In this document: piece by piece, positions 17,702 through 28,018 of the stretch
Numbering within the stretch: the first letter of the stretch is position 1
How the letters are laid out: each line of letters begins with the position of its first letter
Assembly (NCBI GenBank): GCA_026225055.1
Contig: JAMFSA010000200.1
Coordinates: forward strand, 124,001-188,000
DNA: 64,000 nucleotides
Direction: 5' to 3'
Source of the DNA: Mucilaginibacter xinganensis
GTDB lineage: Bacteria > Bacteroidota > Bacteroidia > Sphingobacteriales > Sphingobacteriaceae
Notes under the pieces: generated by a model
Seen by the model: the letters and a program-made list of their open reading frames with translations, nothing else
Databases searched by the model: none
Told to the model about the DNA's origin: nothing
Made by a program: the position numbers and the translations under genes

Positions 17702-17728
17702 ATCCATCCTTTTAAGGTTTTTGTCCAT
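17702..17728 (+). promoter_or_regulatory. AraC-type operator pair in front of the GH2 gene
   Basis: Half-sites ATCCAT and GTCCAT are spaced 21 bp start to start, with the shared spacer beginning CCTTTT. A -7-like box GAAGTTTA starts 22 bp after the second half-site, the same distance as in three other sites of this locus. The GH2 start codon follows 96 bp after the operator. Confidence 0.65.
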
Positions 17729-17824
17729 TTGTTTTTTGGCTAATTTGGCCGAAGTTTACTTACCAATTTACGCTTAAGTACCAAGTCGCTTAATAACCAT
17801 ATTTCTCAGGATTTGCCCATTTAT

Positions 17825-20686
17825 ATGAAAAAACACAAGCTTTATTTAATACTCATAGTGTGTATTTTCATTTTGAGATTAAATAGCAATGCTCAAACAA
17901 TTAGTACAAACAATAGCTATAAGATAGATTTATCCGGCGAATGGAGTTTTCAAACCGATTCATCAGATGATGGCGTTAGTAAACAATGGTTCAAAAGGCA
18001 TCTTACGGATAAGATTCATTTGCCCGGTTCTACCACTACTAATGGCAAGGGATATGATATAGATGCAAATACCCACTGGACCGGAAGTATATTTGATTCA
18101 AGTTATTTTGTTAAACCAGAATATGCCCGGTACCGTAGTCCCGGAAATATTAAAATTCCGTTCTGGCTCCAACCGGTAAAGTACTACAAGGGACCTGCCT
18201 GGTATCAGAAAACGGTAAGAATCCCCAAAAATTGGCAAGGAAGGCATCTGGAGCTGTTTATTGAGCGAGCGCATTGGGAAACTACAGCATGGGTGGATGG
18301 AGTCGAGATCGGGGTACGGAATAGTTTGGCTACTGCTCATATTTTCGATTTAACCAATGAATTAACTCCTGGAGAACATGAGATTTGCATAAGGGTTGAT
18401 AATAGGGTAAAAGATATTGACTTTGGCCAAAATTCACATAGTATAACTGACCATACACAAACAAACTGGAACGGTATGATCGGAAGGTTATATTTATGCG
18501 CCAGGCCAAAGGTTTTTATAAAGGATGCCCAGTTATTTCCTGACATACAACACAAGTCCGTAACCGTTAAAATGTGGTTAAAGAATCCAGGGATTAGTGG
18601 GGAAACAATCAATACCCGGTTATCGGTTCGCTCTAATAATAAAATTGCACCTGCTATAAGCGATCTGTTTAAGGTGGTCCGGTTGCAAAAAGATTCCACC
18701 TTAATCACCATTACCTTCCCAATGGGTAATGCGCCTTTATTATGGAGCGAATTTCATCCTGACTTTTATAGAATGCATCTCGTTGTAAATTCAGGTAATA
18801 ATAAAAGTGATGAAAAGACGGTCATATTCGGTATGCGTGAATTTAGGGCAAGAGGAACTCAATTTACGATCAATGGTCGGCTTATATTTTTGCGTGGCGC
18901 ATTGGAATGTGCTGTTTTTCCTAAAACTGGCTATCCGCCAACTGACGTTGCCGCCTGGGTTAAGGAGTTTAGCGTTTGTAAGGCGTATGGTTTAAATCAT
19001 CTGAGATTTCATTCATGGTGCCCGCCCGAAGCGGCTTTTGAGGCGGCTGATAGTTTGGGGATGTATTTACATATAGAATGTTCATCATGGGCAAACCAGG
19101 GTGCCACGATTGGCGATGGCAAGCCTTTGGATCAATATATATATGATGAGAGCAATCGTATCGTAGAAGCATATGGCAATCATCCTTCATTTTGTATGAT
19201 GGATTATGGAAATGAGCCAGCAGGTAAGGAGTTAGTGAAATACCTTAGCAAATTTGTTGAGTATTGGCAAAAAAAGGATCAGCGGAGGCTCTATACAACT
19301 GGCTCGGGATGGCCTTCATTAGCTGGGAACGATTATAATATTATGCCAGAACCCAGGATACAACATTGGGAAGAAGGATTAAAAAGTATAATAAACAGTC
19401 AGCGTCCATCAAGCGAATATGATTGGTCGGCTATTATTAAAAAATGGAAAATACCTACTGTTAGTCATGAAATAGGCCAATGGTGCGTTTATCCGGATTT
19501 TAGTGAAATAAATAAATATGATGGTGTATTAAAAGCCAGGAATTTTGAAATTTTTCGTGATAAGCTCAAAGAAAACGGACTGTATGATTATGCCCCGGGC
19601 TTTTTGTTTGCTTCAGGGAAATTACAAGCCCTATGTTACAAGGCAGATATTGAAGCAGCCTTACGCACACCTGGCTTTGGAGGCTTTCAGTTATTGGGTT
19701 TATATGATTTCCCTGGCCAGGGAACAGCTTTGGTAGGAGTGGTGAATGCCTTTGGAGGCGATAAGGGATATATTACCGGAGCGGAGTATAGCCAGTTTTG
19801 CAATGCTGTTGTACCGCTTGCCCGTTTATCTAAAATGGTTTACCTGAATAATGAAAACTTAGATATACCGGTGGAAGTTTCACAGTTTGGCCCGAATATG
19901 TTAAAGAATGTGATCCCGCTGTGGGATGTGAGATCGGAAGATGGTAAAATTCTTTTCAATGGGCAATTGGATAAAACGGATATTCCCTTTGGTAATGGTA
20001 TAAGACTGGGAGAAATCCGCCAATCGTTAAGTAGTATCGTTAAGCCATTAATACTAAAATTAACTATATATATAGGCCCGTATAAAAATTCATGGGATAT
20101 TTTTGTCTATCCCCAAAAAATACCTCCAACAGATTCGGATATTTTAGTAACGCAGGTGCTTGACGCGAAAGCTTTAGCTGCATTAGATAAGGGCGGTAAA
20201 GTATTGTTGACATTGAAAAAAAATACGCTCAAACCCGGATCAGGTGGCGATATCGCAATTGGCTTCTCCAGTATTTTCTGGAATACAGCCTGGACACATG
20301 GGCAGCCGCCATTTACATTAGGTATATTATGCGACCCCAAAAACCCGGCATTAAGGGAGTTCCCAACCCAAAGTTATAGTAATTACCAATGGTGGGATGC
20401 AATGTCTCATTCAAATGCTATAAAATTGGATTCAATCTCGAAAGGATTACAACCAATTGTGAGGGTAATTGATGATTGGGTTACTGCACGATCATTAGGA
20501 CTCGTATTTGAATGCAGGGCTGGAAACGGTAAATTAATAGTATCGGGTATTGATTTGCTTTCTGATGCTGCAAATCGCCCGGAAGCGAGGCAGCTCCTGT
20601 TTAGTTTAAAGAAATATATGGGTGCCGAAAGTTTTGATCCGAAGCGGGTGATAGATCTGCAAAAACTAAAATCATTGACGAATTAA
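17825..20686 (+). CDS. glycoside hydrolase family 2 (beta-galactosidase/glucuronidase-like), secreted
   Basis: A 953-residue enzyme from the ATG that opens a clear signal peptide (MKKHKLYLILIVCIFILRL, cleavage after NAQ); a TTG four codons upstream is less likely. Domain order is GH2 sugar-binding jelly roll (GEWSFQTDSSDDG, WYQKTVRIPKNWQGRHLELF), immunoglobulin-like domain, then the TIM barrel. The acid/base is E464 in DYGNEPAG and the nucleophile is E549 in SHEIGQW. A long C-terminal region of about 300 residues follows the barrel. It would remove terminal beta-linked galactose or glucuronate from a polysaccharide in the periplasm. It has its own AraC-type operator. Substrate is inferred from the neighbouring GH35 and GH43 genes. 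Confidence 0.88.
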   Translation: MKKHKLYLILIVCIFILRLNSNAQTISTNNSYKIDLSGEWSFQTDSSDDGVSKQWFKRHLTDKIHLPGSTTTNGKGYDIDANTHWTGSIFDSSYFVKPEYARYRSPGNIKIPFWLQPVKYYKGPAWYQKTVRIPKNWQGRHLELFIERAHWETTAWVDGVEIGVRNSLATAHIFDLTNELTPGEHEICIRVDNRVKDIDFGQNSHSITDHTQTNWNGMIGRLYLCARPKVFIKDAQLFPDIQHKSVTVKMWLKNPGISGETINTRLSVRSNNKIAPAISDLFKVVRLQKDSTLITITFPMGNAPLLWSEFHPDFYRMHLVVNSGNNKSDEKTVIFGMREFRARGTQFTINGRLIFLRGALECAVFPKTGYPPTDVAAWVKEFSVCKAYGLNHLRFHSWCPPEAAFEAADSLGMYLHIECSSWANQGATIGDGKPLDQYIYDESNRIVEAYGNHPSFCMMDYGNEPAGKELVKYLSKFVEYWQKKDQRRLYTTGSGWPSLAGNDYNIMPEPRIQHWEEGLKSIINSQRPSSEYDWSAIIKKWKIPTVSHEIGQWCVYPDFSEINKYDGVLKARNFEIFRDKLKENGLYDYAPGFLFASGKLQALCYKADIEAALRTPGFGGFQLLGLYDFPGQGTALVGVVNAFGGDKGYITGAEYSQFCNAVVPLARLSKMVYLNNENLDIPVEVSQFGPNMLKNVIPLWDVRSEDGKILFNGQLDKTDIPFGNGIRLGEIRQSLSSIVKPLILKLTIYIGPYKNSWDIFVYPQKIPPTDSDILVTQVLDAKALAALDKGGKVLLTLKKNTLKPGSGGDIAIGFSSIFWNTAWTHGQPPFTLGILCDPKNPALREFPTQSYSNYQWWDAMSHSNAIKLDSISKGLQPIVRVIDDWVTARSLGLVFECRAGNGKLIVSGIDLLSDAANRPEARQLLFSLKKYMGAESFDPKRVIDLQKLKSLTN

Positions 20687-20703
20687 GATTTTTCTTAAGA
20701 CGG

Positions 20704-21597
20704 CTATTTTTTGTGATGATTTTTATAATTAGCAGGTGAAGTACCCATCAATTTTTTAAACAGGCGCGAGAAATAATATTGGTCATCAAAGCCCAGTTCA
20801 GCACATATCTCCTTAATATTCCGGTCGCTGAAATAAAGATATTGACATGATTTTTGGATTTTGAGCTGATTAAAGTATTGCGCCGGCGAATTACCTGTTT
20901 TAGCCCGAAATAGTCTTGAATAATGAGATGTTGAGAGGTTTTGCTGTTTAGCCAGATCGTGTACAGCAAAGATACTATTGATGTGTTTTTTCATATAAGC
21001 TATAGAATTGCTTACAATATCATCATCATGATAGGCCGGATCTATCTCCTTATAATAAACAAAGGAAGATAAATGATTCTGAAGCTTGATATTAACAACT
21101 TCAAGATCACGGGAGTCGAAGCTGTTTTCCAGTATGGCAAAAATCTCGTTAAATTCATTTATTCTCCTTTCATCGTATGGAATTGAGAACAGATCAGACT
21201 GTTGTTCCCGGTACCTTTTATATAACAGATCTGCATATTCTCCCATAAAATGAACCCAATAAATACTCCATGGCTCATCTGTTGAACTTTTATAATGATG
21301 CGGAACATTTTTGGGAATAATAAAAAAGGTATTGGGATGGAGTGCGATGATATTATTGTTTATGGAGATAGTGCCTTTACCTTCAATGCAGTACAGCAAT
21401 ATGTATTGCGTACAGCCAAATTTGCGCTCCCGATCGTGAAAAATAGCATGCGGGTAATAACCTATAGCTGTTAGGTAAAATCTTTTGATAAGCTCATTCT
21501 TTATAACCAGCTTCTTTATATTCGGCGGCAGGACAATCATTTTTTGCCCCACAAAGCCTTCTTTAACTTTTCTTGAAGTCGCAGCTAAACTGTTCAT
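20704..21597 (-). CDS. AraC family transcriptional regulator of the galactan locus
   Basis: A 297-residue regulator. The N-terminal cupin-like AraC ligand domain covers about 35-170 (CTQYILLYCIEGKGTISINN, HPNTFFIIPKNVPHHYKSS). The two C-terminal helix-turn-helix units are HDLAKQQNLSTSHYSRLFRA and IKEICAELGFDDQYYFSRLFKK, ending in the family signature MGTSPANYK. The cupin presumably binds a released mono- or oligosaccharide. The gene is divergent from the GH43-like gene and convergent with GH2. Two of the five RTCCAT pairs lie in its upstream region, so it most likely recognises these sites as an activator and may control itself. Regulation by a cytoplasmic AraC protein instead of a hybrid two-component sensor implies that a sugar must be imported first. 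Confidence 0.92.
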   Translation of the reverse strand: MNSLAATSRKVKEGFVGQKMIVLPPNIKKLVIKNELIKRFYLTAIGYYPHAIFHDRERKFGCTQYILLYCIEGKGTISINNNIIALHPNTFFIIPKNVPHHYKSSTDEPWSIYWVHFMGEYADLLYKRYREQQSDLFSIPYDERRINEFNEIFAILENSFDSRDLEVVNIKLQNHLSSFVYYKEIDPAYHDDDIVSNSIAYMKKHINSIFAVHDLAKQQNLSTSHYSRLFRAKTGNSPAQYFNQLKIQKSCQYLYFSDRNIKEICAELGFDDQYYFSRLFKKLMGTSPANYKNHHKK

Positions 21598-21663
21598 AAT
21601 TGGTATTCAAAGTAAACTTAATTTTTCGAAATTCCGGAGTGCTTTTGCCCGATTAATTAAATT

Positions 21664-21690
21664 GTCCATTTTATTGATCCGAAAATCCAT
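21664..21690 (+). promoter_or_regulatory. AraC-type operator pair, regulator-proximal
   Basis: GTCCAT and ATCCAT are spaced 21 bp apart, 67 bp upstream of the regulator start. No -7-like box follows at the 22-bp distance on the plus strand, so this copy may serve autoregulation or looping with the second pair 120 bp further on. Confidence 0.55.
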
Positions 21691-21783
21691 CTGCAAGCAG
21701 TAAAGAGTTCCTTTGTAATAGTAAAGGGTAAAACGCAAAGGCTTGGTTATTAATAAAATAATAATTAATTATTTGGTTGAAAA

Positions 21784-21810
21784 ATCCATTATTACGACTA
21801 TTAAGTCCAT
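21784..21810 (+). promoter_or_regulatory. AraC-type operator pair in front of the GH43-like gene
   Basis: ATCCAT and GTCCAT are spaced 21 bp apart. A -7-like box TTAATTTG (21833-21840) begins exactly 22 bp after the second half-site, and the GH43-like start codon lies 45 bp after that box. Confidence 0.65.
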
Positions 21811-21885
21811 TGTTTATGAGCTTGTTAACAAGTTAATTTGATGCTGTAAAAAACCAATTTTTATATAAACTCTAAATTAAAAATC

Positions 21886-22983
21886 ATGAAATGGAAATCT
21901 TTTAACCCCATCGGGGTGGTAATTCTATTGCTTTTATTTTTGTTGTCTTGCGAAAAAACAAGTGTCCAGCCCGTAAAAACCAAATCAGGTGTGCAGGGCC
22001 GGTCGCTTGCCGCCCTAACTGCGGCTACCATTACAAATGACACGTGGTGGACAGCCAATGGCGGGATTATGTATAACCAGGGCGGTTATATTTATAAAAG
22101 CGGCAGCACTTATTATTGGTTCGGCGTTCAATATGGTGGTGCGTACACCTATTATAAAACCGGCACCAAGAATTCTGACGTCAGTTTTGTAAGTATTAAT
22201 TGTTATTCATCTACAGATATGGTGAATTGGTCGTGGGTAGGCAAAGTTTTGACACCTGATAATGACCATTTTGTCAGTTCGGATTGGTTAGGCAGAATTG
22301 GAGTAGTACACAATCCAACAACGGGCAAATATGTTTTAATAATAAACTACTCGAGTACTACTTATGGCGCAGGTGTGGCGTTTGCAACCTGTTCAACACT
22401 TACTGGTACGTACGCATATAACAATATACAGACCGCGGTAACAAATGTTTATGATAATGTACCGGGAGATCAAACTGTTTTTGTAGATGATGACGGAACT
22501 CCCTATTTAGTTTTTTGCGATGCACATGGCAGGCAACATCATTATGTAGCCCCGTTGCGTACGTCAGACTATTTATCTGTTAATGCAGCTACCTTAGTAT
22601 GTAAAGGCCCTTCTCTTGAAGCGGACAATATGTTTAAACACAATGGCGTGTATTATCGGTTAATGTCCGAACTTGCAGGATGGAGTTCTTCACATACTTA
22701 CTGGGCCAGTGCCACAACCCCCTTAGGAACAACTACCACACCTGTAGTTATGTCAGGTACAGATCCCTCTAATTCCTATAACTCACAAGTTAGCTTTGTT
22801 ACACCGGTTACCGGAACATCGGGTACTACGGATGTGTATGTTGGTGACAGGTGGTCTGATTTTTCAGGAAACGGCACAGGTTATTATGTAATGGAGCCGC
22901 TAAGTTGGTCTGGCACTACGCCATCATTTAATGCCTTAACCTCATGGAGTTTAAATGCTGCCACCGGTACCTGGAGCCAATAA
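21886..22983 (+). CDS. GH43-like five-bladed beta-propeller lipoprotein (exo-galactanase type)
   Basis: A 365-residue lipoprotein with signal sequence and lipobox LFLLSC (cysteine 23). The propeller starts at ANGGIMYNQGGYIYKSGSTY and carries SLEADNMFKHNGVYYRLMS with LAGW after it. These resemble the EAPAMFKRNGYYYL and GW elements of GH43 subfamily 24 exo-beta-1,3-galactanases and their relatives. Repeated blade motifs (YYWFG, YVLIINYSS, PYLVFCD) are visible. The general acid would be the E in SLEADN. It is likely exposed on the outer surface or facing the periplasm and would trim a galactan backbone. Family assignment is good; subfamily and substrate are inference. Confidence 0.78.
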   Translation: MKWKSFNPIGVVILLLLFLLSCEKTSVQPVKTKSGVQGRSLAALTAATITNDTWWTANGGIMYNQGGYIYKSGSTYYWFGVQYGGAYTYYKTGTKNSDVSFVSINCYSSTDMVNWSWVGKVLTPDNDHFVSSDWLGRIGVVHNPTTGKYVLIINYSSTTYGAGVAFATCSTLTGTYAYNNIQTAVTNVYDNVPGDQTVFVDDDGTPYLVFCDAHGRQHHYVAPLRTSDYLSVNAATLVCKGPSLEADNMFKHNGVYYRLMSELAGWSSSHTYWASATTPLGTTTTPVVMSGTDPSNSYNSQVSFVTPVTGTSGTTDVYVGDRWSDFSGNGTGYYVMEPLSWSGTTPSFNALTSWSLNAATGTWSQ

Positions 22984-23022
22984 TTATATAATACTTAATA
23001 ACATAGGCTATGCCTTAGGTAT

Positions 23023-23057
23023 CCCCCTGTTCGCTGATCAGGGGGATATTTTTTTAG
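23023..23057 (+). terminator. intrinsic terminator after the GH43-like gene
   Basis: A CCCCCTG / CAGGGGG stem with a 9-base loop is followed by ATATTTTTTT, 40 bp after the stop codon. The SusC gene therefore needs its own promoter. Confidence 0.85.
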
Positions 23058-23152
23058 AAAAAATTGAGGTTAAAAATATTGAAAAATGATTGGGTGATGC
23101 ATTCATTAAACAAACAGTCTAAAGTTGATTGCTGATAAATAATGATCGAAAT

Positions 23153-23179
23153 GTCCATCTTTTAGAATTGTTTGTCCAT
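23153..23179 (+). promoter_or_regulatory. AraC-type operator pair in front of susC
   Basis: GTCCAT-CTTTT and GTCCAT-TTTT are spaced 21 bp apart. The -7-like box TAGTTTTA (23202-23209) begins 22 bp after the second half-site. This leaves a leader of about 150 nt before the SusC start. Confidence 0.68.
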
Positions 23180-23362
23180 TTTTAGCATTGCCCATTAAAC
23201 TTAGTTTTATAAAACCAATTAAGCCCTGCAATATCATTTTTTTATAACTGAATTTTTTGCTGTAACAACTAATTGGCTGGAAGTCCTTTTTGCTGAATTA
23301 GCTGATCTTATATACCAAACCTAATAATTAACCAAATATTAAACCACTTAACAAAAATAATT

Positions 23363-26300
23363 ATGCAAAAATTTACTTTTCCTTTTCCTTTCCGGAGGCC
23401 ATGCTATCTGCTGCTGGTACTGGTCATGGGATTATTATCATTTAATGCCTTTGCACAGGAAACGATTACAGTTTCGGGCGTAATAAGTGCTAAGGACGAT
23501 GGCACGACCATTCCGGGCGCCACGATTAGTATCAAAAATACCGCGAACGGAGTAGCGGCAGATCCTTCGGGAAAATATTCCATTAAGGCCACTAAAGGAG
23601 CAACCCTTGTATTTAGTGCTGTTGGTTATGAATCCGTTCAAACGGTTGTTAACGGCCCCGCACTTAACGTATCGCTTGCAACAAAACAAAATACGTTAAA
23701 TGATGTACTGGTGATTGGTTATGGTACAACTACCAGGGCAAATGTAACCACATCAGTTTCCAAGGTTGACCCTAAGACAATACCTCAGGATGCCAATAGC
23801 TCTGTTCCGGAGCTACTTTTCGGCAGAGCTTCCGGCGTATCTGCTCAGCAATCAAGTACCCAACCGGGCGGGGATGTTGAAATTTCCATCAGAGGCCGTG
23901 GAGCCCCTTTATATGTAGTTGACGGGGTAATATTTCCTAATGATGGTCTTGAACCTACTGCAGGTAGTGTTGATCCGGGCACAAATGGTGTATCCCGTGG
24001 TGCACTTGCCGGTCTAAACCCATCAGATATAGAATCTATAGAAGTACTGAAGGATGCAAGTGCCGCCATTTATGGGGTAAACGCTGCCAACGGTGTTGTA
24101 CTGATCACTACAAAAAAAGGAAAGAGCGGTAAAATAAGTGTAAATCTGGATCTCAGCCACTCATTTGTTAACAATTCATCCTACTTAAAACCACTTGATG
24201 CTACCCAATATGAAACATTGTTCAATACGTTTCAAAAAGATCAATATTTAGGTGCTAATTTAATGGCTCCATATGGCCCAAATACACCTTCCGGTATCCC
24301 AACACCAAAATATTCTGATTCACAAATTGCAAGTGCAGGTACCGGAACAAATTGGCTGGATCAAATTTTTCGCCCGGGATTTATTGATAATGATAACCTT
24401 AGCATCAGCGGCGGAACAGACAAAACCACGTACTATTTTTCCGGAGGTTATTTTAACCAACTTGGTACGGTGCAAGGTTCGGCGCTTACAAAATTTACAG
24501 GCAGGGCCAATCTGTCTTTTAAGTTAACCAAGTTTCTGACATTGAACACCAATTTTACGGGCAATCAAAACACCTATCAAAACTCTTCTTCCGGTGGTCA
24601 AAGCGACGGATCAGGTGGTCAAGGTTTCGGTATTGTTCAGGATGCGTTGGCTTATCCTGCAAACCTTCCAATTTATACCAATGGTGTGCTTTCCACATTC
24701 GGTACTATTTCCAATCCAGTGGGAATGCTTCAAGTTCAGGATCATTCGCATTACCACGCGCTAAGTACTAATATATCTGCTGATTTCAAGATTATTCCAA
24801 GCGTATTAACCGGTCATTTATTGTTCGGCGATAACTATGAAGATGCAACAAGAGACTTTTTTGTTCCCAGTACGGTGTTCTTTTATCAGCAATTTTTATC
24901 CCGCGCGTCTTTAAATTATAATGATCGGGATAACCAGACACTGGAAGCTACAATGACCTATAAGAAGGATCTGACTAAATTTCTGAATTTAGATGTTGTT
25001 GGAGGTGTTGGCCAATACCTGAATAAATACAGCTCTTTTAACTCACAAGGAACCGGAGCCGAAGACGGGCTGGGTACAACCAATCTTGGAGCGGAAACAG
25101 CCAATATAGCAATCAACTCTAACCAAACCAGTAACACTTTAAGATCTTATTTTGGCAGGGGTACGTTTAATTTTCTTGATCGATATATTCTCTCTGTGTC
25201 ATTACGTGATGACGGTTACAGCTTGTTTTTCCCAAACAATAAATACGCCTTATTTCCGGCAGCCTCTTTGGGTTGGAAAATCAACGATGAGCCTTTTTTT
25301 AAAGACGTAAGCGTTATTGATCTCCTAAAACTTCGTGCCAGCGTAGGCGTTACGGGGCAAACAATTGGTTCGGCTGCCTATGGAGGCTATTCGCCGAATG
25401 GCGATAATATTTATTTAGCAGGCGGGGCTGAATACGTTACTATATCAAAATATGCGATTGACAATCCAGATCTAACCTGGGAAAAAACGATCAATAAAGA
25501 TCTTGGCCTGGACTATGGAATTTTGAAGGACAAAATTTCAGGATCGGTTGATTTTTTCCGCGATGATATCACCAATATTATTAATACAACCGCTCCAACC
25601 GCACCTTTATCACAGTTTTTTACTCAAACGGTTAACGGCGGTCATCAATACAGAGAAGGATATGACGTATCGGTGTATACCCATAACATAACCACATCAG
25701 GATTTGACTGGACTACTACCCTTAATGCTTCTCATTATGTTTACAAATGGGAAGATCAATATGCATTTACAGTATTGCAACCCTACCAAAGCATAACAGA
25801 TGCCGTAAATGAAATATATTACTTTAAAACAGAGGGGCTTTTGAAACCTGGCCAGGCGGTGCCTCCTTCACAGCCAACCACAGGTGGAGCTAACCTGCCC
25901 GGATCTCCGATTTTTGTTGACAGGAACGGCGATGGTAAATTAGATTACCACGATGTTTACAAAATGAATCCTGATCCTAAAATTAGCATCGGGTTTGGCA
26001 ATACCTTCAGGTATAAGCAGTTTGACCTGACAGTATTCTTCTACGGGCAATTCGGAGGCCATGCCACTAATTATAACAACGCATGGGGTGATCCGAACGC
26101 TATTGCGTCTGGTACACAAAACGGCACTATACAAGCGCTGAATGTTTTTAGCTCAGCCAATCCGGGCGGAACCAGGCCGGGTGTGAATTATGTTGAAAGC
26201 GCTGTAGGCTTACTTGTTCCATCTGATCTTAACCTGGCAAGTACCGATTTTGTGCGATTGCGCAACCTAACCTTTGGGTACACATTAAACTCAACAGCGG

Positions 26301-26470
26301 TTAATAAATTTGCAAGGTCTATCCGCATTTTTGCCGATGCGCAGAACCTGTTTATAATTACCAATTATAAGGGAGTTGATCCCGAGGTTACCTATCAAAG
26401 TGTTAAGGGAGGGTATGCTCCTTATCCGCCAACAAGAACTATATCTCTTGGTGTAAAAGCATCCTTCTAA
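23363..26470 (+). CDS. SusC/RagA family TonB-linked outer membrane protein
   Basis: A 1035-residue transporter with signal peptide (to FAQ near residue 31). A carboxypeptidase D-like regulatory domain (SGVISAKDDGTTIPGATISI) spans about residues 38-115. Then come a TonB-box-like segment (NDVLVIGYGTT) and the plug (SVPELLFGRASGVSAQQ, ISIRGRGAPLYVVDGVIF, IESIEVLKDASAAIYGVNAANGVVLITTKKG). The 22-strand barrel ends in ...TISLGVKASF, with the terminal aromatic required for outer-membrane insertion. It imports oligosaccharides together with the SusD partner 29 bp downstream. It lacks an STN domain, so it does not signal through an anti-sigma factor, consistent with control by the AraC protein. Confidence 0.96.
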   Translation: MQKFTFPFPFRRPCYLLLVLVMGLLSFNAFAQETITVSGVISAKDDGTTIPGATISIKNTANGVAADPSGKYSIKATKGATLVFSAVGYESVQTVVNGPALNVSLATKQNTLNDVLVIGYGTTTRANVTTSVSKVDPKTIPQDANSSVPELLFGRASGVSAQQSSTQPGGDVEISIRGRGAPLYVVDGVIFPNDGLEPTAGSVDPGTNGVSRGALAGLNPSDIESIEVLKDASAAIYGVNAANGVVLITTKKGKSGKISVNLDLSHSFVNNSSYLKPLDATQYETLFNTFQKDQYLGANLMAPYGPNTPSGIPTPKYSDSQIASAGTGTNWLDQIFRPGFIDNDNLSISGGTDKTTYYFSGGYFNQLGTVQGSALTKFTGRANLSFKLTKFLTLNTNFTGNQNTYQNSSSGGQSDGSGGQGFGIVQDALAYPANLPIYTNGVLSTFGTISNPVGMLQVQDHSHYHALSTNISADFKIIPSVLTGHLLFGDNYEDATRDFFVPSTVFFYQQFLSRASLNYNDRDNQTLEATMTYKKDLTKFLNLDVVGGVGQYLNKYSSFNSQGTGAEDGLGTTNLGAETANIAINSNQTSNTLRSYFGRGTFNFLDRYILSVSLRDDGYSLFFPNNKYALFPAASLGWKINDEPFFKDVSVIDLLKLRASVGVTGQTIGSAAYGGYSPNGDNIYLAGGAEYVTISKYAIDNPDLTWEKTINKDLGLDYGILKDKISGSVDFFRDDITNIINTTAPTAPLSQFFTQTVNGGHQYREGYDVSVYTHNITTSGFDWTTTLNASHYVYKWEDQYAFTVLQPYQSITDAVNEIYYFKTEGLLKPGQAVPPSQPTTGGANLPGSPIFVDRNGDGKLDYHDVYKMNPDPKISIGFGNTFRYKQFDLTVFFYGQFGGHATNYNNAWGDPNAIASGTQNGTIQALNVFSSANPGGTRPGVNYVESAVGLLVPSDLNLASTDFVRLRNLTFGYTLNSTAVNKFARSIRIFADAQNLFIITNYKGVDPEVTYQSVKGGYAPYPPTRTISLGVKASF

Positions 26471-26499
26471 CCTATTTATTTAAACTTAATATAAAGAAC

Positions 26500-28005
26500 A
26501 TGAAAAAGATATTTATTAGCACTATGGTCGTGTCGCTCATTTGGGCAAGTGGCTGTAAAAAGCTAGAGCCACAACTGTATGGCACCTTAAATGCTTCTAC
26601 TTTTCCTAAAACTGTAGCTGATTTTACCTCTTACGTTATCCAGGCATATGAGCCATTCCAGGCCAAATGGTCTTATCAGGATGGAATTGCACTTCAACCT
26701 ACATGGTTTAGCGCGCAATACGGCCAAATTATGGAGTTTGACTACGGAACAGACGAAATGAATACGTTTACAGGATGGGGCGGCATATTTACACAATTTA
26801 GTGAAGCAGATTATACGCCATTAATAAGCTTGCCCGATAACAATAATGACCATTTCGAAAAAACAAGGTTTATTAGCAGGCTTACACAGATAATTCAGGA
26901 TATTAATAACTCAACTATTGACCAGGCTGACAAAACCGAGCTTATTGCTGAAGTGAGAATGTCAAGGGCATGGAATATGTATTACATGCTGCAATTGTAC
27001 GGTCCGGTGCCTGTGATTCTTGATCCGGCACAATTGGGTACATCAGCCGAACAAAACATGACCCGCCCCAAAAGAAGTGATTATATAGCAGATATAGTTA
27101 GTGACCTTAACTTTGCAGCCGATAATTTACCGCTTACACCCTCAACTTATGGAAGGTTTAACAAAGCCTTGGCTTTAACTGTTTTGATGCGCACTTATAT
27201 GAACGAAAAAGATTTCACCGATGCAGTTCCGGTTGGACAAAAAATCCTGACTTTGGGTTATTCCCTGGTTACTGATTATAGCAGCTTATTCAAAACAGCA
27301 ACTGAACAGAACTCTGAAACTATGTGGGCAGCTATTTGCCAGGCAGGATCGGACGGGAAAAATGTTTCTGCAGGTTTTAATCCCTATGACTTTTATACCT
27401 ATCCCGGCGATTATGTTGGGCAAGAGGTTCAATATCCATGGGGTTACGCAGGAAATGCACCTTTTGCTGCTACATGGGCATTTTATGATTCGTTCGACGC
27501 TAATGATAAGAGACGCAATCTGCTTGTGGCCAGTTATGTTAACAGATCAGGCGTAACGGTTAACAAAAATAATGGTTTAACAGGTCCGGTTATAGCTAAA
27601 TACCCAGATAATGACGGTCCACTTGGTTCATATCAGGCGAATGATTTACCGCAGGCGCGTTTAGGAGATGTTATGCTGATGCTTGCTGAAGCTTTGAATC
27701 AGGTAAATGGTCCTACAGCTGAAGCAATTGGATATGTAAACCAGGTACGGGCAGCTCACGGAGGGTTAGGTCCGGTTCCGGCATCTGCAACTGTTGATAA
27801 GAACACATTCGATCTCTGGATATTAAAGGAACAAGGATGGGATCTTTACTTTGAAGGTGACCGCAAAATGGAACTGATCAGGCACGGGCAATACACCCAG
27901 GCTCTTCAATCTGTCGGAAAAACTCCTACAAACTATCTCGAGCCAATATCAAATTATAACCTTGCTGCTGGAAAGGGTACTTTAACACAAACTCCCGGTT
28001 ATTAA
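26500..28005 (+). CDS. SusD/RagB family nutrient-binding lipoprotein
   Basis: A 501-residue surface lipoprotein with lipobox WASGC (cysteine 19). The N-terminal SusD_N-like domain and tetratricopeptide helices are followed by the RagB/SusD domain. Typical signatures include MSRAWNMYYMLQLYGPVPVI, RLGDVMLMLAEALNQV, AIGYVNQVRAAHGG and EQGWDLYFEGDRKMELIRHG. It forms the lid over the SusC channel and binds the glycan outside the cell. It shares a transcript with susC and is followed by a terminator that separates it from the downstream hydrolase genes. Confidence 0.95.
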   Translation: MKKIFISTMVVSLIWASGCKKLEPQLYGTLNASTFPKTVADFTSYVIQAYEPFQAKWSYQDGIALQPTWFSAQYGQIMEFDYGTDEMNTFTGWGGIFTQFSEADYTPLISLPDNNNDHFEKTRFISRLTQIIQDINNSTIDQADKTELIAEVRMSRAWNMYYMLQLYGPVPVILDPAQLGTSAEQNMTRPKRSDYIADIVSDLNFAADNLPLTPSTYGRFNKALALTVLMRTYMNEKDFTDAVPVGQKILTLGYSLVTDYSSLFKTATEQNSETMWAAICQAGSDGKNVSAGFNPYDFYTYPGDYVGQEVQYPWGYAGNAPFAATWAFYDSFDANDKRRNLLVASYVNRSGVTVNKNNGLTGPVIAKYPDNDGPLGSYQANDLPQARLGDVMLMLAEALNQVNGPTAEAIGYVNQVRAAHGGLGPVPASATVDKNTFDLWILKEQGWDLYFEGDRKMELIRHGQYTQALQSVGKTPTNYLEPISNYNLAAGKGTLTQTPGY

Positions 28006-28018
28006 TACTAATTGATTA